Assembly (NCBI GenBank): GCA_001898185.1
Contig: MKTI01000003.1
Coordinates: 124,001-188,000, forward strand
DNA from: Cellulomonas sp. 73-145
GTDB taxonomy: Bacteria; Actinomycetota; Actinomycetes; Actinomycetales; Cellulomonadaceae
DNA length: 64,000 bases
Reading direction: 5' to 3'
Part shown: in pieces, positions 1-8,909 of the stretch
How the letters are laid out: each line of letters opens with the position of its first letter
Numbering within the stretch: the first letter of the stretch is position 1
The notes under the pieces: model-generated
What the model was told of the DNA's origin: nothing
Seen by the model: only the letters and a program-made list of their open reading frames with translations
Database searches by the model: none
Translations under genes and position numbers: made by a program

Positions 1-385
1 GTTCACCATCCTGCGGGCCACCCAGTTCCACGGTTTCGTCGAGGCCCTGTTCACGGGTCAGCGTGCGCTGCCCGTCGTCGTCGCCCCGGCGTTCACCGTG
101 CAGCCGATCGCGGCCGAGGAGGTCGCGGACCGGCTCGTGGAGCTCGCGTCCGACCGGCCGGCCGGACGGGTCCCGGACATCGGCGGTCCCGAGCAGCGCA
201 CCGTGCCGGAGCTGGCGCGGCTGTGGCGCGGCGCCGTGGGCGGCCGTCGTCCCGTGCTGCCCTTCGTGCTGCCCGGGAAGACGTTCGCCGGCTACCGCTC
301 CGGCGCAGGGCTCGTGCCGGGTACGCCCTACGGCCGCGTCACGTTCGCCGACCACCTGGCGGCGCGCTCGGCGGCACGGCGCTGA
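1..385 (+). CDS. SDR/NmrA-like NAD(P)-binding protein, C-terminal part
   Basis: The frame is open from base 2 and ends at a TGA at 383-385, so only the last 127 residues are present. The visible part starts FTILRATQFHGF and continues with VQPIAAEEVADRLVELA and VPDIGGPE. This is the C-terminal half typical of atypical short-chain dehydrogenase/NmrA-like proteins, where a Rossmann core is followed by a substrate-side lobe. The nucleotide-binding GxxGxxG motif would lie upstream of the window. The substrate is unknown; relatives are annotated as NAD(P)H-binding or epimerase-like. It is followed by 78 bases without features and then convergent menB. Confidence 0.7.
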   Translation, partial: FTILRATQFHGFVEALFTGQRALPVVVAPAFTVQPIAAEEVADRLVELASDRPAGRVPDIGGPEQRTVPELARLWRGAVGGRRPVLPFVLPGKTFAGYRSGAGLVPGTPYGRVTFADHLAARSAARR

Positions 386-463
386 GGTCCGGGGCCGCCC
401 CGCCGGGCAGCACGCCCCGCGGGGCGGCGCCCGCCGAGGGTCGGCGACCGGTGGAGGCCTCCC

Positions 464-1435
464 TCAGAACGCGTACGGGAACCCGGACCAGTCGGGGTCA
501 CGGTGCTGCAGGAACGCGTCACGGCCCTCGACGGCCTCGTCGCTGCCGTACGCCAACCGGGTCGCCTCGCCGGCGAACACCTGCTGACCGGCCAGCCCGT
601 CGTCGGCCAGGTTGAACGCGAACTTCAGCATCCGGATCGCCTGCGGCGACTTGGTGGCGATGATCCGCGCGTACTCCAGGCCCGCCGCCTCGATGTCGTC
701 GTGCGCGACGACATCGTTCACCGCACCCCACTCGTAGGCCTGCTGCGCCGAGTACTCCCGGGCGAGGAAGAAGATCTCCCGGGCGCGCTTCTGCCCGACC
801 TGCCGCGCCAGCAGCGCCGAGCCGTAGCCGGCGTCGAACGAGCCGACGTTCGCATCCGTCTGCATGAACCGGGCGTGCTCGCGGCTGGCGATCGTCAGGT
901 CGGCCACCACGTGCAGCGAGTGCCCGCCGCCGGCCGCCCAGCCGTTGACCAGGGCGACCACCACCTTGGGCATCGTGCGGATCAGGCGCTGCACCTCGAG
1001 GATGTGCAGCCGCCCGGCCCGCGCGGGGTCCACGGTCGCCGCGGTGTCGCCGTCGGCGTACCGGTACCCGTCGCGGCCGCGCACCCGCTGGTCGCCGCCG
1101 GAGCAGAACGCCCAGCCACCGTCCTTGGGGCTCGGCCCGTTGCCGGTCAGCAGCACCGCGCCCACGTCGGACGTCGTGCGGGCGTGGTCGAGCACCGCGT
1201 ACAGCTCGTCCACCGTGTGCGGGCGGAAGGCGTTGCGCACCTCCGGCCGGTGGAACGCCACCCGCACCACCGGCAGGTCCCGCTGACCGTCGGCCTGGCG
1301 CGCCACCCCGCGGTGGTACGTGATGTCGGTCAGCTGCTCGAAGCCCGGCACGGCGCGCCACCGGGACGGGTCGAAGGTCGCCGAGACGGCGGCAGGCTCG
1401 GGTGTCAGGGGCTGCAGGGCGACGGCGGGGGTCAC
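464..1435 (-). CDS. menB: 1,4-dihydroxy-2-naphthoyl-CoA synthase MenB
   Basis: Crotonase-fold enzyme that cyclises o-succinylbenzoyl-CoA to 1,4-dihydroxy-2-naphthoyl-CoA in menaquinone biosynthesis (cytoplasm). Visible family hallmarks are the oxyanion-hole segment FCSGGDQRVRGRDGY, the NGWAAGGGHSLHVVADL segment, and QTDANVGSFDAGYGS with the catalytic Asp/Ser region, followed by a C-terminal crossover segment ending DWSGFPYAF. The 323 residues fit actinobacterial MenB. I chose the GTG at 1435 because AAGG lies about 8 bases upstream; a GTG three codons earlier (1444) is possible. It is divergent from menC-menD across about 130 bases, which must hold both promoters. Confidence 0.95.
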   Translation of the reverse strand: MTPAVALQPLTPEPAAVSATFDPSRWRAVPGFEQLTDITYHRGVARQADGQRDLPVVRVAFHRPEVRNAFRPHTVDELYAVLDHARTTSDVGAVLLTGNGPSPKDGGWAFCSGGDQRVRGRDGYRYADGDTAATVDPARAGRLHILEVQRLIRTMPKVVVALVNGWAAGGGHSLHVVADLTIASREHARFMQTDANVGSFDAGYGSALLARQVGQKRAREIFFLAREYSAQQAYEWGAVNDVVAHDDIEAAGLEYARIIATKSPQAIRMLKFAFNLADDGLAGQQVFAGEATRLAYGSDEAVEGRDAFLQHRDPDWSGFPYAF

Positions 1436-1564
1436 GCCCGTCACCTTAGGCCGGGCGGTGCGGCCACCTGCTGCCGACCCGGACCGGCGGCGCCTGGCCG
1501 CCGGGCGCCCTGACCGCGTCGGCCGTACGGAAGGGCTCGAGCGCGGGTGCCTAAGGTGGCGGAC

Positions 1565-2536
1565 GTGCCCGTCCCTGGAGACCTCGTCGTCTGGTCCGTC
1601 CCCATGCGCACCCGGTTCCGCGGGCTGACGTCCCGGGACGGCACGCTGGTGCGCGGCGACGCGGGCTGGGGGGAGTTCAGCCCCTTCTGGGACTACGACG
1701 ACGACGAGTCCCGCCGCTGGTGGCTCGCGGCGCGGGAGGCGGCCGACCAGGGCTGGCCGGCACCGCTGCGCGACCGCATCCCGGTGAACGTCACCGTCCC
1801 GGCGGTGGACGCGGCCACGGCCCACCGCATCGTCCGCGAGTCCGGCGGCTGCACGACCGCCAAGGTGAAGGTCGCCGAGCCGGGGCAGTCGCCCGCCGAC
1901 GACGAGGCGCGGCTCGAGGCGGTGCGCGACGCGCTCGGTCCGGACGGCGCCATCCGGGTGGACGCCAACACCGCCTGGGACGTGGACACCGCCGCCGCTC
2001 GGCTGACCGCGCTGGACCGTGCCGCCGGCGGCCTGCAGTACGCCGAGCAGCCGGTGCGCACGGTGGACGAGCTCGCGGCGCTGCGCCGCCGGACCCAGGT
2101 GCCGGTGGCGGCCGACGAGTCGGTGCGCCGGGCGGCCGACCCGCTGGAGGTCGCCCGTCGGCACGCCGCCGACGTGGTGGTGCTCAAGGTGCAGCCCCTC
2201 GGCGGCGTGCGGGCGTGCCTGCAGCTGGCCGAGCAGCTGGACCTGCCGGTGGTGGTGTCCTCCGCGCTGGAGTCCTCCGTCGGGCTCGCCGCCGGCCTCG
2301 CGCTGGCGGCGGCCCTGCCGGAGCTGCCGTACGCCTGCGGCCTGGCGACGGCGGCGCTGCTCACGCACGACCTGGTCACGGAACCGCTGCTGCCGCGCGA
2401 CGGGGCGATCGACGTGCGCCGGCCGTTGCCCGAGCCGGACCTGCTGACGGCCGCCGCGGCGGCGCCCGACCTCGACGCCCGGTGGCGGGAGCGGGTCGCC
2501 CGCGTGGCAGGAGCGGTCCGGGCTCCTCGGGCATGA
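1565..2536 (+). CDS. menC: o-succinylbenzoate synthase MenC
   Basis: Enolase-superfamily enzyme that dehydrates SHCHC to o-succinylbenzoate in menaquinone synthesis. The acid/base lysine is in the TTAKVKV (KxK) strand. The three metal ligands are in IRVDANTAWD, LQYAEQPV and VAADESVR, and the second lysine is in VVVLKVQPLGG. At 323 residues it matches the short actinobacterial MenC. GTG 1565 is preferred over GTG 1547 because AAGG at 1553-1556 is 8 bases upstream. The stop overlaps the menD start (ATGA), indicating translational coupling. Confidence 0.95.
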   Translation: MPVPGDLVVWSVPMRTRFRGLTSRDGTLVRGDAGWGEFSPFWDYDDDESRRWWLAAREAADQGWPAPLRDRIPVNVTVPAVDAATAHRIVRESGGCTTAKVKVAEPGQSPADDEARLEAVRDALGPDGAIRVDANTAWDVDTAAARLTALDRAAGGLQYAEQPVRTVDELAALRRRTQVPVAADESVRRAADPLEVARRHAADVVVLKVQPLGGVRACLQLAEQLDLPVVVSSALESSVGLAAGLALAAALPELPYACGLATAALLTHDLVTEPLLPRDGAIDVRRPLPEPDLLTAAAAAPDLDARWRERVARVAGAVRAPRA

Positions 2537-4422
2537 TGGCGGCCGTGACCACCCCGTCGACCAACCCGTCGACCGCCGCCGCCCGCGTGCTCGTCCAGGC
2601 GCTGGCGGCGCTCGGCGTGCGCGACGTCGTGCTGGCGCCCGGCTCGCGGAGCGCGCCGCTCGCCTTCGCGCTCGCCGCGGCTGCCCTGCCGGACGACGAG
2701 CGGCCGCAGCACGCCCCGGCGCTGCGGCTGCACGTGCGGGTCGACGAGCGGGACGCGGCGTTCCTCGCCCTCGGGATGGCCAAGGCCTCGCCCTGGAGCG
2801 ACGTGCCGACGGGGCCCGGCGACGGCCGTCCGGCGATGGCGCGGCCCGTGGCGGTGGTCACCACGTCCGGCACCGCCGTCGCGAACCTGCACCCCGCGGT
2901 CCTCGAGGCGCACCACGCCGGCGTCCCGCTGCTGCTGCTGACGGCCGACCGCCCGCACGAGCTGCGAGGCACCGGCGCCAACCAGACCACCGAGCAGCCC
3001 GGGATGTTCGGCTCGGCCGTCCGGCTCGCGGCGGACGTTCCCGCGCCGACCGGACGTCCGGACGAGGACCGCGACCTGCGCGCGCTCGCGGCCAGGGCGG
3101 TCGCGGCTGCCACGGGTGCCCGGACGGGTACGCCCGGGCCGGTGCACCTCGACCTGGCCTTCCGCGAGCCCCTGGTGCCGTCGCCGGACGACGAGGGCTG
3201 GCCGACGCCGTCCACCGCAGGCCTCAGCGTCGTCGAGCCCGTCGGCGGGTGGTCCGCGGCGGCCGGTGCGCCGCTGCCCGCGCTGACCGCCGCGATCCCG
3301 GCCGTCGTCGACCCCGCTGCCGCGCGCCGCCGGCGCTCCCGTGGCCCGGTGCCGACCGTCGTCGTGGCCGGCGACGGCGCCGGCCCGGCCGCACGCCAGC
3401 TCGCGGAGGCCGCCGGCTGGCCGCTGCTCGCCGAGCCGTCGTCCGGTGCGCGTGCCGGCTCGCGCGCGCTGACCACGTACCGCCTGCTGCTGGACGACGA
3501 GCGGCTGGGTGGCGAGGTGCGCCGCGTGGTGGTGCTCGGCCGGCCGACGCTGTCGCGGCCGGTGCAGCGGCTGCTCGCGGACCCGGACGTCGAGGTGGCC
3601 GTCATCGCCCCGCGCGGGGCGCCCTGGCCGGACGCCGCCCGCAACGCCGCGGCGGTGCTGCCCGAGGTCCCGGCGCGGTGGCGTCGCTCCGGTGCACCCC
3701 AGGGCTGGTGGGACGCGTGGCGCGCGGCCGACCAGGCGGCGCTCGCGGTGCTGGACCGTCTGCTCGGGGTGGACGACGCGGCGACGGCGGGCCGGCGAGG
3801 TCGTTCGTCGGCCCGGCTCAGCGGTCCCGCGGTGGCGAGGGCCGTCGCGGCCGCGAGCTCTCCGGCGGACGTGCTGGTCGCCGGCTCGTCGAACCCGGTG
3901 CGTGACCTCGACCTGGTCGCGCGCTGGGAGACGGCCCCGCTGGTGCTCGCCAACCGCGGGCTCGCGGGCATCGACGGCACCATCTCCACCGCGGCGGGGA
4001 CAGCGCTCGCGCTGCCCGCGCGCCGCGTGCGCGCGTACGTGGGCGACCTGACGTTCCTGCACGACGTCGGCGGCCTGCTCAGGGGACCCGGAGAGCCGTC
4101 GCTGGACCTGCAGGTGGTGGTGGCGAACGACGACGGCGGATCGGTGTTCAGCACCCTCGAGCCGGGTGCGCCGGCGCATGCGGCGGTGTTCGAGCGCGTG
4201 TTCGGCACGCCGCACGGCGCCGACCTCGCGGCGCTGTGCGCCGGGTACGGGGTGCGGCACACGCGGGTGAGCGACCTGGACGGCCTGCTCCCGGCGCTGG
4301 CGGCGCCGGGGACCGGGCTCAGCGTCGTGGAGGTGCGGGTCGACCGCGCCGGCCGTCGGGCGCTCGGCGAGCGCATCGCCGCCGAGGTGGCCGAGGCCGT
4401 CCGGGAGCTGCTCTCCAGCTGA
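2533..4422 (+). CDS. menD: SEPHCHC synthase MenD (thiamine-diphosphate dependent)
   Basis: Adds the succinic-semialdehyde unit from 2-oxoglutarate to isochorismate, the first committed step of menaquinone synthesis, using ThDP and Mg. The N-terminal Pyr domain shows VVLAPGSRSAPLAFAL, VRVDERDAAFLALGMAK and the VVTTSGTAVANLHPAV segment. TADRPHELRGTGANQTTEQ is the classical MenD signature. The C-terminal PP domain contains ANRGLAGIDGTISTAAGTAL and VVVANDDGGSVFSTLEPG. At 629 residues it is longer than E. coli MenD (556), with extra length in Pro/Arg-rich linkers around residues 255-275. The start ATG overlaps the menC stop; ATG 2536 and GTG 2545 are alternatives. Confidence 0.95.
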   Translation: MMAAVTTPSTNPSTAAARVLVQALAALGVRDVVLAPGSRSAPLAFALAAAALPDDERPQHAPALRLHVRVDERDAAFLALGMAKASPWSDVPTGPGDGRPAMARPVAVVTTSGTAVANLHPAVLEAHHAGVPLLLLTADRPHELRGTGANQTTEQPGMFGSAVRLAADVPAPTGRPDEDRDLRALAARAVAAATGARTGTPGPVHLDLAFREPLVPSPDDEGWPTPSTAGLSVVEPVGGWSAAAGAPLPALTAAIPAVVDPAAARRRRSRGPVPTVVVAGDGAGPAARQLAEAAGWPLLAEPSSGARAGSRALTTYRLLLDDERLGGEVRRVVVLGRPTLSRPVQRLLADPDVEVAVIAPRGAPWPDAARNAAAVLPEVPARWRRSGAPQGWWDAWRAADQAALAVLDRLLGVDDAATAGRRGRSSARLSGPAVARAVAAASSPADVLVAGSSNPVRDLDLVARWETAPLVLANRGLAGIDGTISTAAGTALALPARRVRAYVGDLTFLHDVGGLLRGPGEPSLDLQVVVANDDGGSVFSTLEPGAPAHAAVFERVFGTPHGADLAALCAGYGVRHTRVSDLDGLLPALAAPGTGLSVVEVRVDRAGRRALGERIAAEVAEAVRELLSS

Positions 4423-4545
4423 GCTGTGGGTGCCGTGCGGCAGGATCGTCGCCGGACACATGCCGAACTCGCAGCGGATTCCCAGGTTCGGTGGAGGCTC
4501 TCTCCAGCGCGAGGACGTCTCATGGTCGTGACAAGGAGGGGACCC

Positions 4546-6426
4546 ATGACCACCACTGATTCGCCCGGACCCGACGGGACCGACCGCCCCGAGGGTGCGC
4601 AGCAGCCGCCGGCGGACCAGGGACCGCAGGGGACGGCCGACGCAGGCCAGGAGCCCGCGACCCAGCCGGAGCACCCGCAGGCCGCGGACACGCAGGCGCT
4701 GCCCGTCGAGCACCCCACGCAGCCGCTGCCCACCTCGCCGCAGCAGCCCACGGCGCAGCAGCCCACGGCGCCGCAGGCGCCGGTACCGCCGCAGGCCGGC
4801 CACACCTACCCGATCCGCAGCTACGGCGGGTACCCCGGCCAGCCGGGCCAGCAGCCGTACGGCGGCACCGGTCAGCCCGGCCAGCAGCCGTACCCGCCCG
4901 TGGCAGGCAGGCCCTACGCCCAGCCGTACCCGGGCCAGGCGTCGGGCCAGCCCTACGGGGGCCAGCCGTACCCGGGCCAGCCCTACCCCGGTCAGGCGTA
5001 CGCCGGCCAGGCGTACCCCGGCCAGGCGTACCCGCCGCAGGGCACCCAGGGCCAGCCGTACGCCGGCTACGACCCGTACGCCGGTCCCGGTCAGCCGACC
5101 GGCACGGCCGAGGCGGCCGAGGTCGACCCGAACGCCCCTCGCGGCAGCGCGCCGCGGCGGCGGTGGCTGCCCCTGGTCGCGACGCTGGTCGTGGTGCTGC
5201 TCCTCGCCATCGGCGCGGTCGCCGTGGCGTCGCGCAGCGGTTCGCGCAGCACGGCGGGCGGCGGATCGCACCCGGCCTCGCTGGCGACCATCGGGCACTC
5301 GGGCTCGAGCTCCGTGCCGGTGTCCGGCTCCAGCTCCCAGAACCCGAACTGGCCGGCCGTGGTGCAGGCGGTGCACTCGTCCGTGGTGGCGATCTCCGTC
5401 ACCACCGCCTCGGGCCAGGCCGAGGGGTCGGGCGTGATCATCGACTCCAAGGCGCACGTCCTCACCAACGACCACGTCGTCTCCGGAGCCCAGAACAACA
5501 CCGTCCAGGTGACGCTCGACGACGGTCGGCTGTTCGAGGCCACGGTCGTCGGCACCGACCCGACCACCGACCTGGCCGTCGTGCAGCTGAAGAACGCGCC
5601 GAACGACCTGACCGTCGCCCAGTTCGGCGACTCGGGCAAGGTGGCCGTCGGCCAGGCGGTGATGGCGGTCGGCAACCCGCTCGGCCTCGCCAACACCGTC
5701 ACCACGGGCATCGTGTCCGCCGTCGACCGTCCGGTGTCCACCTCGGAGTCCGGCGGCCAGCCGGTGGTGACCAACGCCATCCAGATCGACGCCGCGATCA
5801 ACCCGGGCAACTCCGGCGGACCGCTGTTCGACGCGCAGGGCCAGGTGATCGGCATCACCTCGTCCATCGCCACCACGTCCAGCCAGTCCGGCTCGATCGG
5901 TCTGGGCTTCGCCATCCCGGTGAACCTGATGAAGAACATCGCGGCGCAGCTGATCGACTCGGGCTCCGCCAAGCACGCCTACCTCGGGGTGTCCCTCAAG
6001 GACGGTACGGCCACGGCCGACGGCGTCACCCGGCGCGGTGCCGCGGTCCAGTCGGTCAGCCCCGGTTCGCCCGCCGCGTCGGCCGGCATCCAGAACGGTG
6101 ACGTGATCGTCGCCATCGACAACAACCCGACCGGGGGAGCGGAGTCGCTGACGGCCTTCGTGCGGGCGATGACCTCCGGCCAGCAGGCCACGCTGATGGT
6201 GGTCCGCAGCGGCAAGGCGATGGACGTCAAGGTCACCCTTGCCACCAAGCAGGAGACCGCTACTCAGAACGGGTCCGGCTCGGGCTCCAACGGCTCCAAC
6301 GGCTCGAACGGCTCGAACGGCTCCAACGGCCAGACCGCCCCGGGCAACCTCAGCCCCGAGCAGCTGTGGCAGTGGCTGCAGCAGCAGGGCGGTGGCAACG
6401 GCGGCAGCAGCCCCAACCAGGGCTGA
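4546..6426 (+). CDS. membrane-anchored HtrA/DegP-like serine protease with YPGQ-rich N-terminal region
   Basis: Extracytoplasmic quality-control protease. Residues 1-200 are a cytoplasmic Pro/Gln/Tyr-rich region with repeated GQ(A/P)YPGQ units. A single transmembrane helix follows at about 207-229 ([17 protein letters not shown]). The trypsin-like domain has triad residues H310 (TNDHVV), D342 (TDLAVV) and S423 (PGNSGGPL), then a PDZ domain at about 480-570. The tail is Ser/Gly/Asn-rich with SNGSNGSNG repeats and ends in a Gln/Gly-rich segment. The start is clear: AAGGAGG lies just upstream of ATG 4546. It resembles actinobacterial PepD/HtrA proteins. It sits in a menaquinone neighbourhood without obvious functional connection. 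Confidence 0.92.
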   Translation: MTTTDSPGPDGTDRPEGAQQPPADQGPQGTADAGQEPATQPEHPQAADTQALPVEHPTQPLPTSPQQPTAQQPTAPQAPVPPQAGHTYPIRSYGGYPGQPGQQPYGGTGQPGQQPYPPVAGRPYAQPYPGQASGQPYGGQPYPGQPYPGQAYAGQAYPGQAYPPQGTQGQPYAGYDPYAGPGQPTGTAEAAEVDPNAPRGSAPRRRWLPLVATLVVVLLLAIGAVAVASRSGSRSTAGGGSHPASLATIGHSGSSSVPVSGSSSQNPNWPAVVQAVHSSVVAISVTTASGQAEGSGVIIDSKAHVLTNDHVVSGAQNNTVQVTLDDGRLFEATVVGTDPTTDLAVVQLKNAPNDLTVAQFGDSGKVAVGQAVMAVGNPLGLANTVTTGIVSAVDRPVSTSESGGQPVVTNAIQIDAAINPGNSGGPLFDAQGQVIGITSSIATTSSQSGSIGLGFAIPVNLMKNIAAQLIDSGSAKHAYLGVSLKDGTATADGVTRRGAAVQSVSPGSPAASAGIQNGDVIVAIDNNPTGGAESLTAFVRAMTSGQQATLMVVRSGKAMDVKVTLATKQETATQNGSGSGSNGSNGSNGSNGSNGQTAPGNLSPEQLWQWLQQQGGGNGGSSPNQG

Positions 6427-6444
6427 CGAGCGCCCAGCACGGCG

Positions 6445-6486
6445 GACGGGCCGGCCCCGGGGTTCAGCACCCGTGGCCGGCCCGTC
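6445..6486. terminator. bidirectional terminator hairpin between htrA-like gene and menF
   Basis: A perfect 12-bp inverted repeat (GACGGGCCGGCC, 6445-6456, pairing with GGCCGGCCCGTC, 6475-6486) with an 18-base loop lies between two convergent genes. There is no T-run, as is common in high-GC actinobacteria. Confidence 0.7.
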
Positions 6487-6517
6487 GTCGTCCGATCCTC
6501 GTCCGCCCTGGCGGTGG

Positions 6518-7891
6518 TCAGTCCGAGCCGAGCGCCCAGCGCATCGGCACCAGCTTCGCCTCCGACTCGGCGAGCTCCGCCGCCGGGTCGGACGCCGCCA
6601 CCACACCGCACCCGGCGAACAGCCGCACGCGCCGCGGGTCGTCCGGGTCCACCCGCCCGGACCGCAGCGCGATGCCCCACTCGCCGTCGCCGTCGGCGCC
6701 GAACCACCCGACCGGACCGGCGTACCGCCCCCGGTCCATCCCCTCGATGCGGGTGATCAGCGCACGCGCCGCCTGCGTCGGCGTGCCGCACACGGCAGCC
6801 GTCGGGTGCAGGGCCGCGGCCAGTGCCAAGGACGAGGGGTGCGGACGGCCGTCGGCCGGTGTCGCCAGCACGCCCGTCACGTCCGAGGCGAGATGCAGCA
6901 CGTTCGGCAGCGACAGCACGAACGGCACGTCCGGCACGTTGCTCGACGAGCAGAACGGTGCCAGCGCCCGGGCCACCGAGGCCACGGCGTACTCGTGCTC
7001 CTCGAGGTCCTTCGAGGAGTGCGCGAGGATCGCCGCGCGGGCCATGTCGGCCGCGTCGTCCCCGGTCCGCCGGATGGTCCCGGCCAGCACGCGGGAGGTG
7101 ACCAGCCCCTGGTCGGAGCGCACCAGCAGCTCGGGCGTCGCCCCCACCATGCCGTCCACGCTGAACGTCCAGCACGAGGTGTAGCGGCGGGCCAGCCGCT
7201 GCAGCAGCCAGCGCACGTCCACCGGCTCCTCGGCGGTCGCCTCGACGTCCCGCGCGAGCACCACCTTGTCCACCTCGCCGGCGCGGATCGCGGCGACACC
7301 GGCGCTGACGACGTCCGGCCACTCCTGTGCCGGCACCGCACCCTCGGCGTACGTCACCGTCCCGGGGGACCGCGGTGCCTCATCGGCACCCTCCGCCGCG
7401 ACGTCGGCCAACCGTGGTGCCGCGCCGAGGTGCCCGCCGGTCGTCAGCGTGGTCAGCCACGCCCGACCGTCCCGTCGGCCCACCACCACCTGCGGCACCA
7501 CCACCACGCCGCCGGCGGGGGAGTCGTCGTCGAAGGCGAACGAGCCGAACGCCACCGGACCGGTCCCCGGCAGCCGTACCTCGTCCCGCACCACGGCGTG
7601 CGCCAGCACCTGGTGCCAGGCGCGCTCGGCGGCGGCGAACCGGTCGGGCCCGTGCACCTCCAGGCGCATCGCCTCGCCCCACGCGACCAGCCCGTCTCCG
7701 CGCCGCACCCAGGCGAGCGGGGCCTCGGCGGGCAGCAGCCCCAGCAGGTCGGCCGCGCGATCGGCGAGGTCGGCGGCGGCGGACGGCGCCGCGAGCGCGG
7801 ACCCGGGCGGCTGCGCCAGGTCGTCGAGCGGGACGGTCCGCACCACCAGCGGGAGGGACGGCGCGGACGGCGCCGAGGACGTGATGCTCAT
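6518..7891 (-). CDS. menF: isochorismate synthase MenF
   Basis: Chorismate-utilising enzyme family (MenF/EntC/DhbC) converting chorismate to isochorismate, here most likely for menaquinone. The conserved C-terminal chorismate-binding domain is intact: LAGTIRRTGDD, SSKDLEEHEYAV, HLASDVTGVL, HPTAAVCGTPTQAA, DRGRYAGPVGWFGADGDG and the terminal AGCGVVAASDPAAELAESEAK. It is 457 residues, starting at ATG 7891. It is divergent from menG across 122 bases and convergent with the HtrA-like gene. Siderophore-type isochorismate synthases look similar, but no siderophore genes are present and menB, menC, menD and menG are all nearby. Confidence 0.9.
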   Translation of the reverse strand: MSITSSAPSAPSLPLVVRTVPLDDLAQPPGSALAAPSAAADLADRAADLLGLLPAEAPLAWVRRGDGLVAWGEAMRLEVHGPDRFAAAERAWHQVLAHAVVRDEVRLPGTGPVAFGSFAFDDDSPAGGVVVVPQVVVGRRDGRAWLTTLTTGGHLGAAPRLADVAAEGADEAPRSPGTVTYAEGAVPAQEWPDVVSAGVAAIRAGEVDKVVLARDVEATAEEPVDVRWLLQRLARRYTSCWTFSVDGMVGATPELLVRSDQGLVTSRVLAGTIRRTGDDAADMARAAILAHSSKDLEEHEYAVASVARALAPFCSSSNVPDVPFVLSLPNVLHLASDVTGVLATPADGRPHPSSLALAAALHPTAAVCGTPTQAARALITRIEGMDRGRYAGPVGWFGADGDGEWGIALRSGRVDPDDPRRVRLFAGCGVVAASDPAAELAESEAKLVPMRWALGSD

Positions 7892-8013
7892 CGCCCGTCA
7901 GCGTAGGTGCTGGCGCACCGCACCCGCGCACGGGGGCCCGAGGCTGAGGTCGGGCCACGACCACCACGCCTCGCACCGCCGGTCCCGTCAGCCGGACCTG
8001 CGACGATGTCCCC

Positions 8014-8718
8014 ATGCCTCGTGCCAGCCTGGACAAGCAGACCCACGACGTCGCGGCGATGTTCGACGCCGTCGCGCACCGCTACGACCTGACCAACGAC
8101 GTGCTGTCGATGGGTCAGGACCGGCTGTGGCGGCGCGCGACGCTCGACGCGGTCGGGGCGCAGCGGGGCGACACGGTGCTCGACCTGGCCGCCGGCACCG
8201 GCACCTCCGCGGAGCCGCTCGCCGACCGCGGGGTGCGCGTGGTGGCGTGCGACCTGTCGCTCGGCATGCTCACCGAGGGTCGCCGCCGACGTCCCGACCT
8301 CGCGTTCGTCAATGGTGACGCCCTGGCCCTGCCGTTCGCGGACGGCTCGTTCGACGCGGTGACGATGTCGTTCGGGCTGCGCAACGTCCCGGACGTCGAC
8401 ACGGCGCTCGCGGAGCTGCTGCGCGTCACCCGGCCGGGCGGCCGCCTGGTGGTCTGCGAGTTCAGCCGTCCGACCAACCCGGTGTTCCGGACGGTCTACA
8501 CGCAGTACCTGGTCCGGGCGCTGCCCCGGGTCGCGGCGGCCGTCGCCAAGGAGTCCGACGCCTACACGTACCTGGCCGACACGATCCAGGCGTGGCCGGA
8601 CCAGGCGGCCCTCGGCCGGCAGATCAAGCGTGCCGGGTGGTCGAAGGTGGCGTACCGCAACCTCTCGGGGGGCATCGTGGCGCTGCACCGGGCGACGCGG
8701 CCGGAGGACGCATCGTGA
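8014..8718 (+). CDS. menG: demethylmenaquinone methyltransferase MenG/UbiE
   Basis: SAM-dependent methyltransferase that performs the last step of menaquinone head-group synthesis, methylating demethylmenaquinol. It shows UbiE-family motifs: [22 protein letters not shown] at the N terminus, SAM-binding motif [11 protein letters not shown], the [26 protein letters not shown] segment (residues about 97-122), and C-terminal [12 protein letters not shown]. At 234 residues it has the standard size. It is followed by 190 bases holding a candidate promoter and then the menJ-like gene. Confidence 0.94.
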   Translation: MPRASLDKQTHDVAAMFDAVAHRYDLTNDVLSMGQDRLWRRATLDAVGAQRGDTVLDLAAGTGTSAEPLADRGVRVVACDLSLGMLTEGRRRRPDLAFVNGDALALPFADGSFDAVTMSFGLRNVPDVDTALAELLRVTRPGGRLVVCEFSRPTNPVFRTVYTQYLVRALPRVAAAVAKESDAYTYLADTIQAWPDQAALGRQIKRAGWSKVAYRNLSGGIVALHRATRPEDAS

Positions 8719-8837
8719 CCGTTCCGGCCGCGGACGGAGCCTCGAGGCCGACCGCATCCAGGCCGCGTCACCGCAGGTAGAGGCTGGTATCCGGGACCAC
8801 CGTCCCGCTCCGGACCCTCAACTAAGCCAAGCCTTCG

Positions 8838-8866
8838 CAGACATGCCCAGAGGCGCTGGTTACACT
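8838..8866 (+). promoter_or_regulatory. candidate promoter upstream of menJ-like/nuo genes
   Basis: A -10-like TACACT (8861-8866) lies 17 bases after a -35-like CAGACA (8838-8843), 44 bases ahead of the menJ-like start. The -10 fits the actinobacterial TANNNT pattern; the -35 is weak. This is the only clear non-coding gap (8719-8909) before the nuo genes. Confidence 0.3.
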
Positions 8867-8909
8867 CGCCGGGGGTCGCACGTGAACATCGTCACAAGAT
8901 GGGGACTTC

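Noticed and set aside
1693..6606. A 1637-codon minus-strand open frame opposite menC, menD and the HtrA-like gene
   Set aside because: Same GC-driven antisense effect; no recognisable domain, and three real genes lie opposite.
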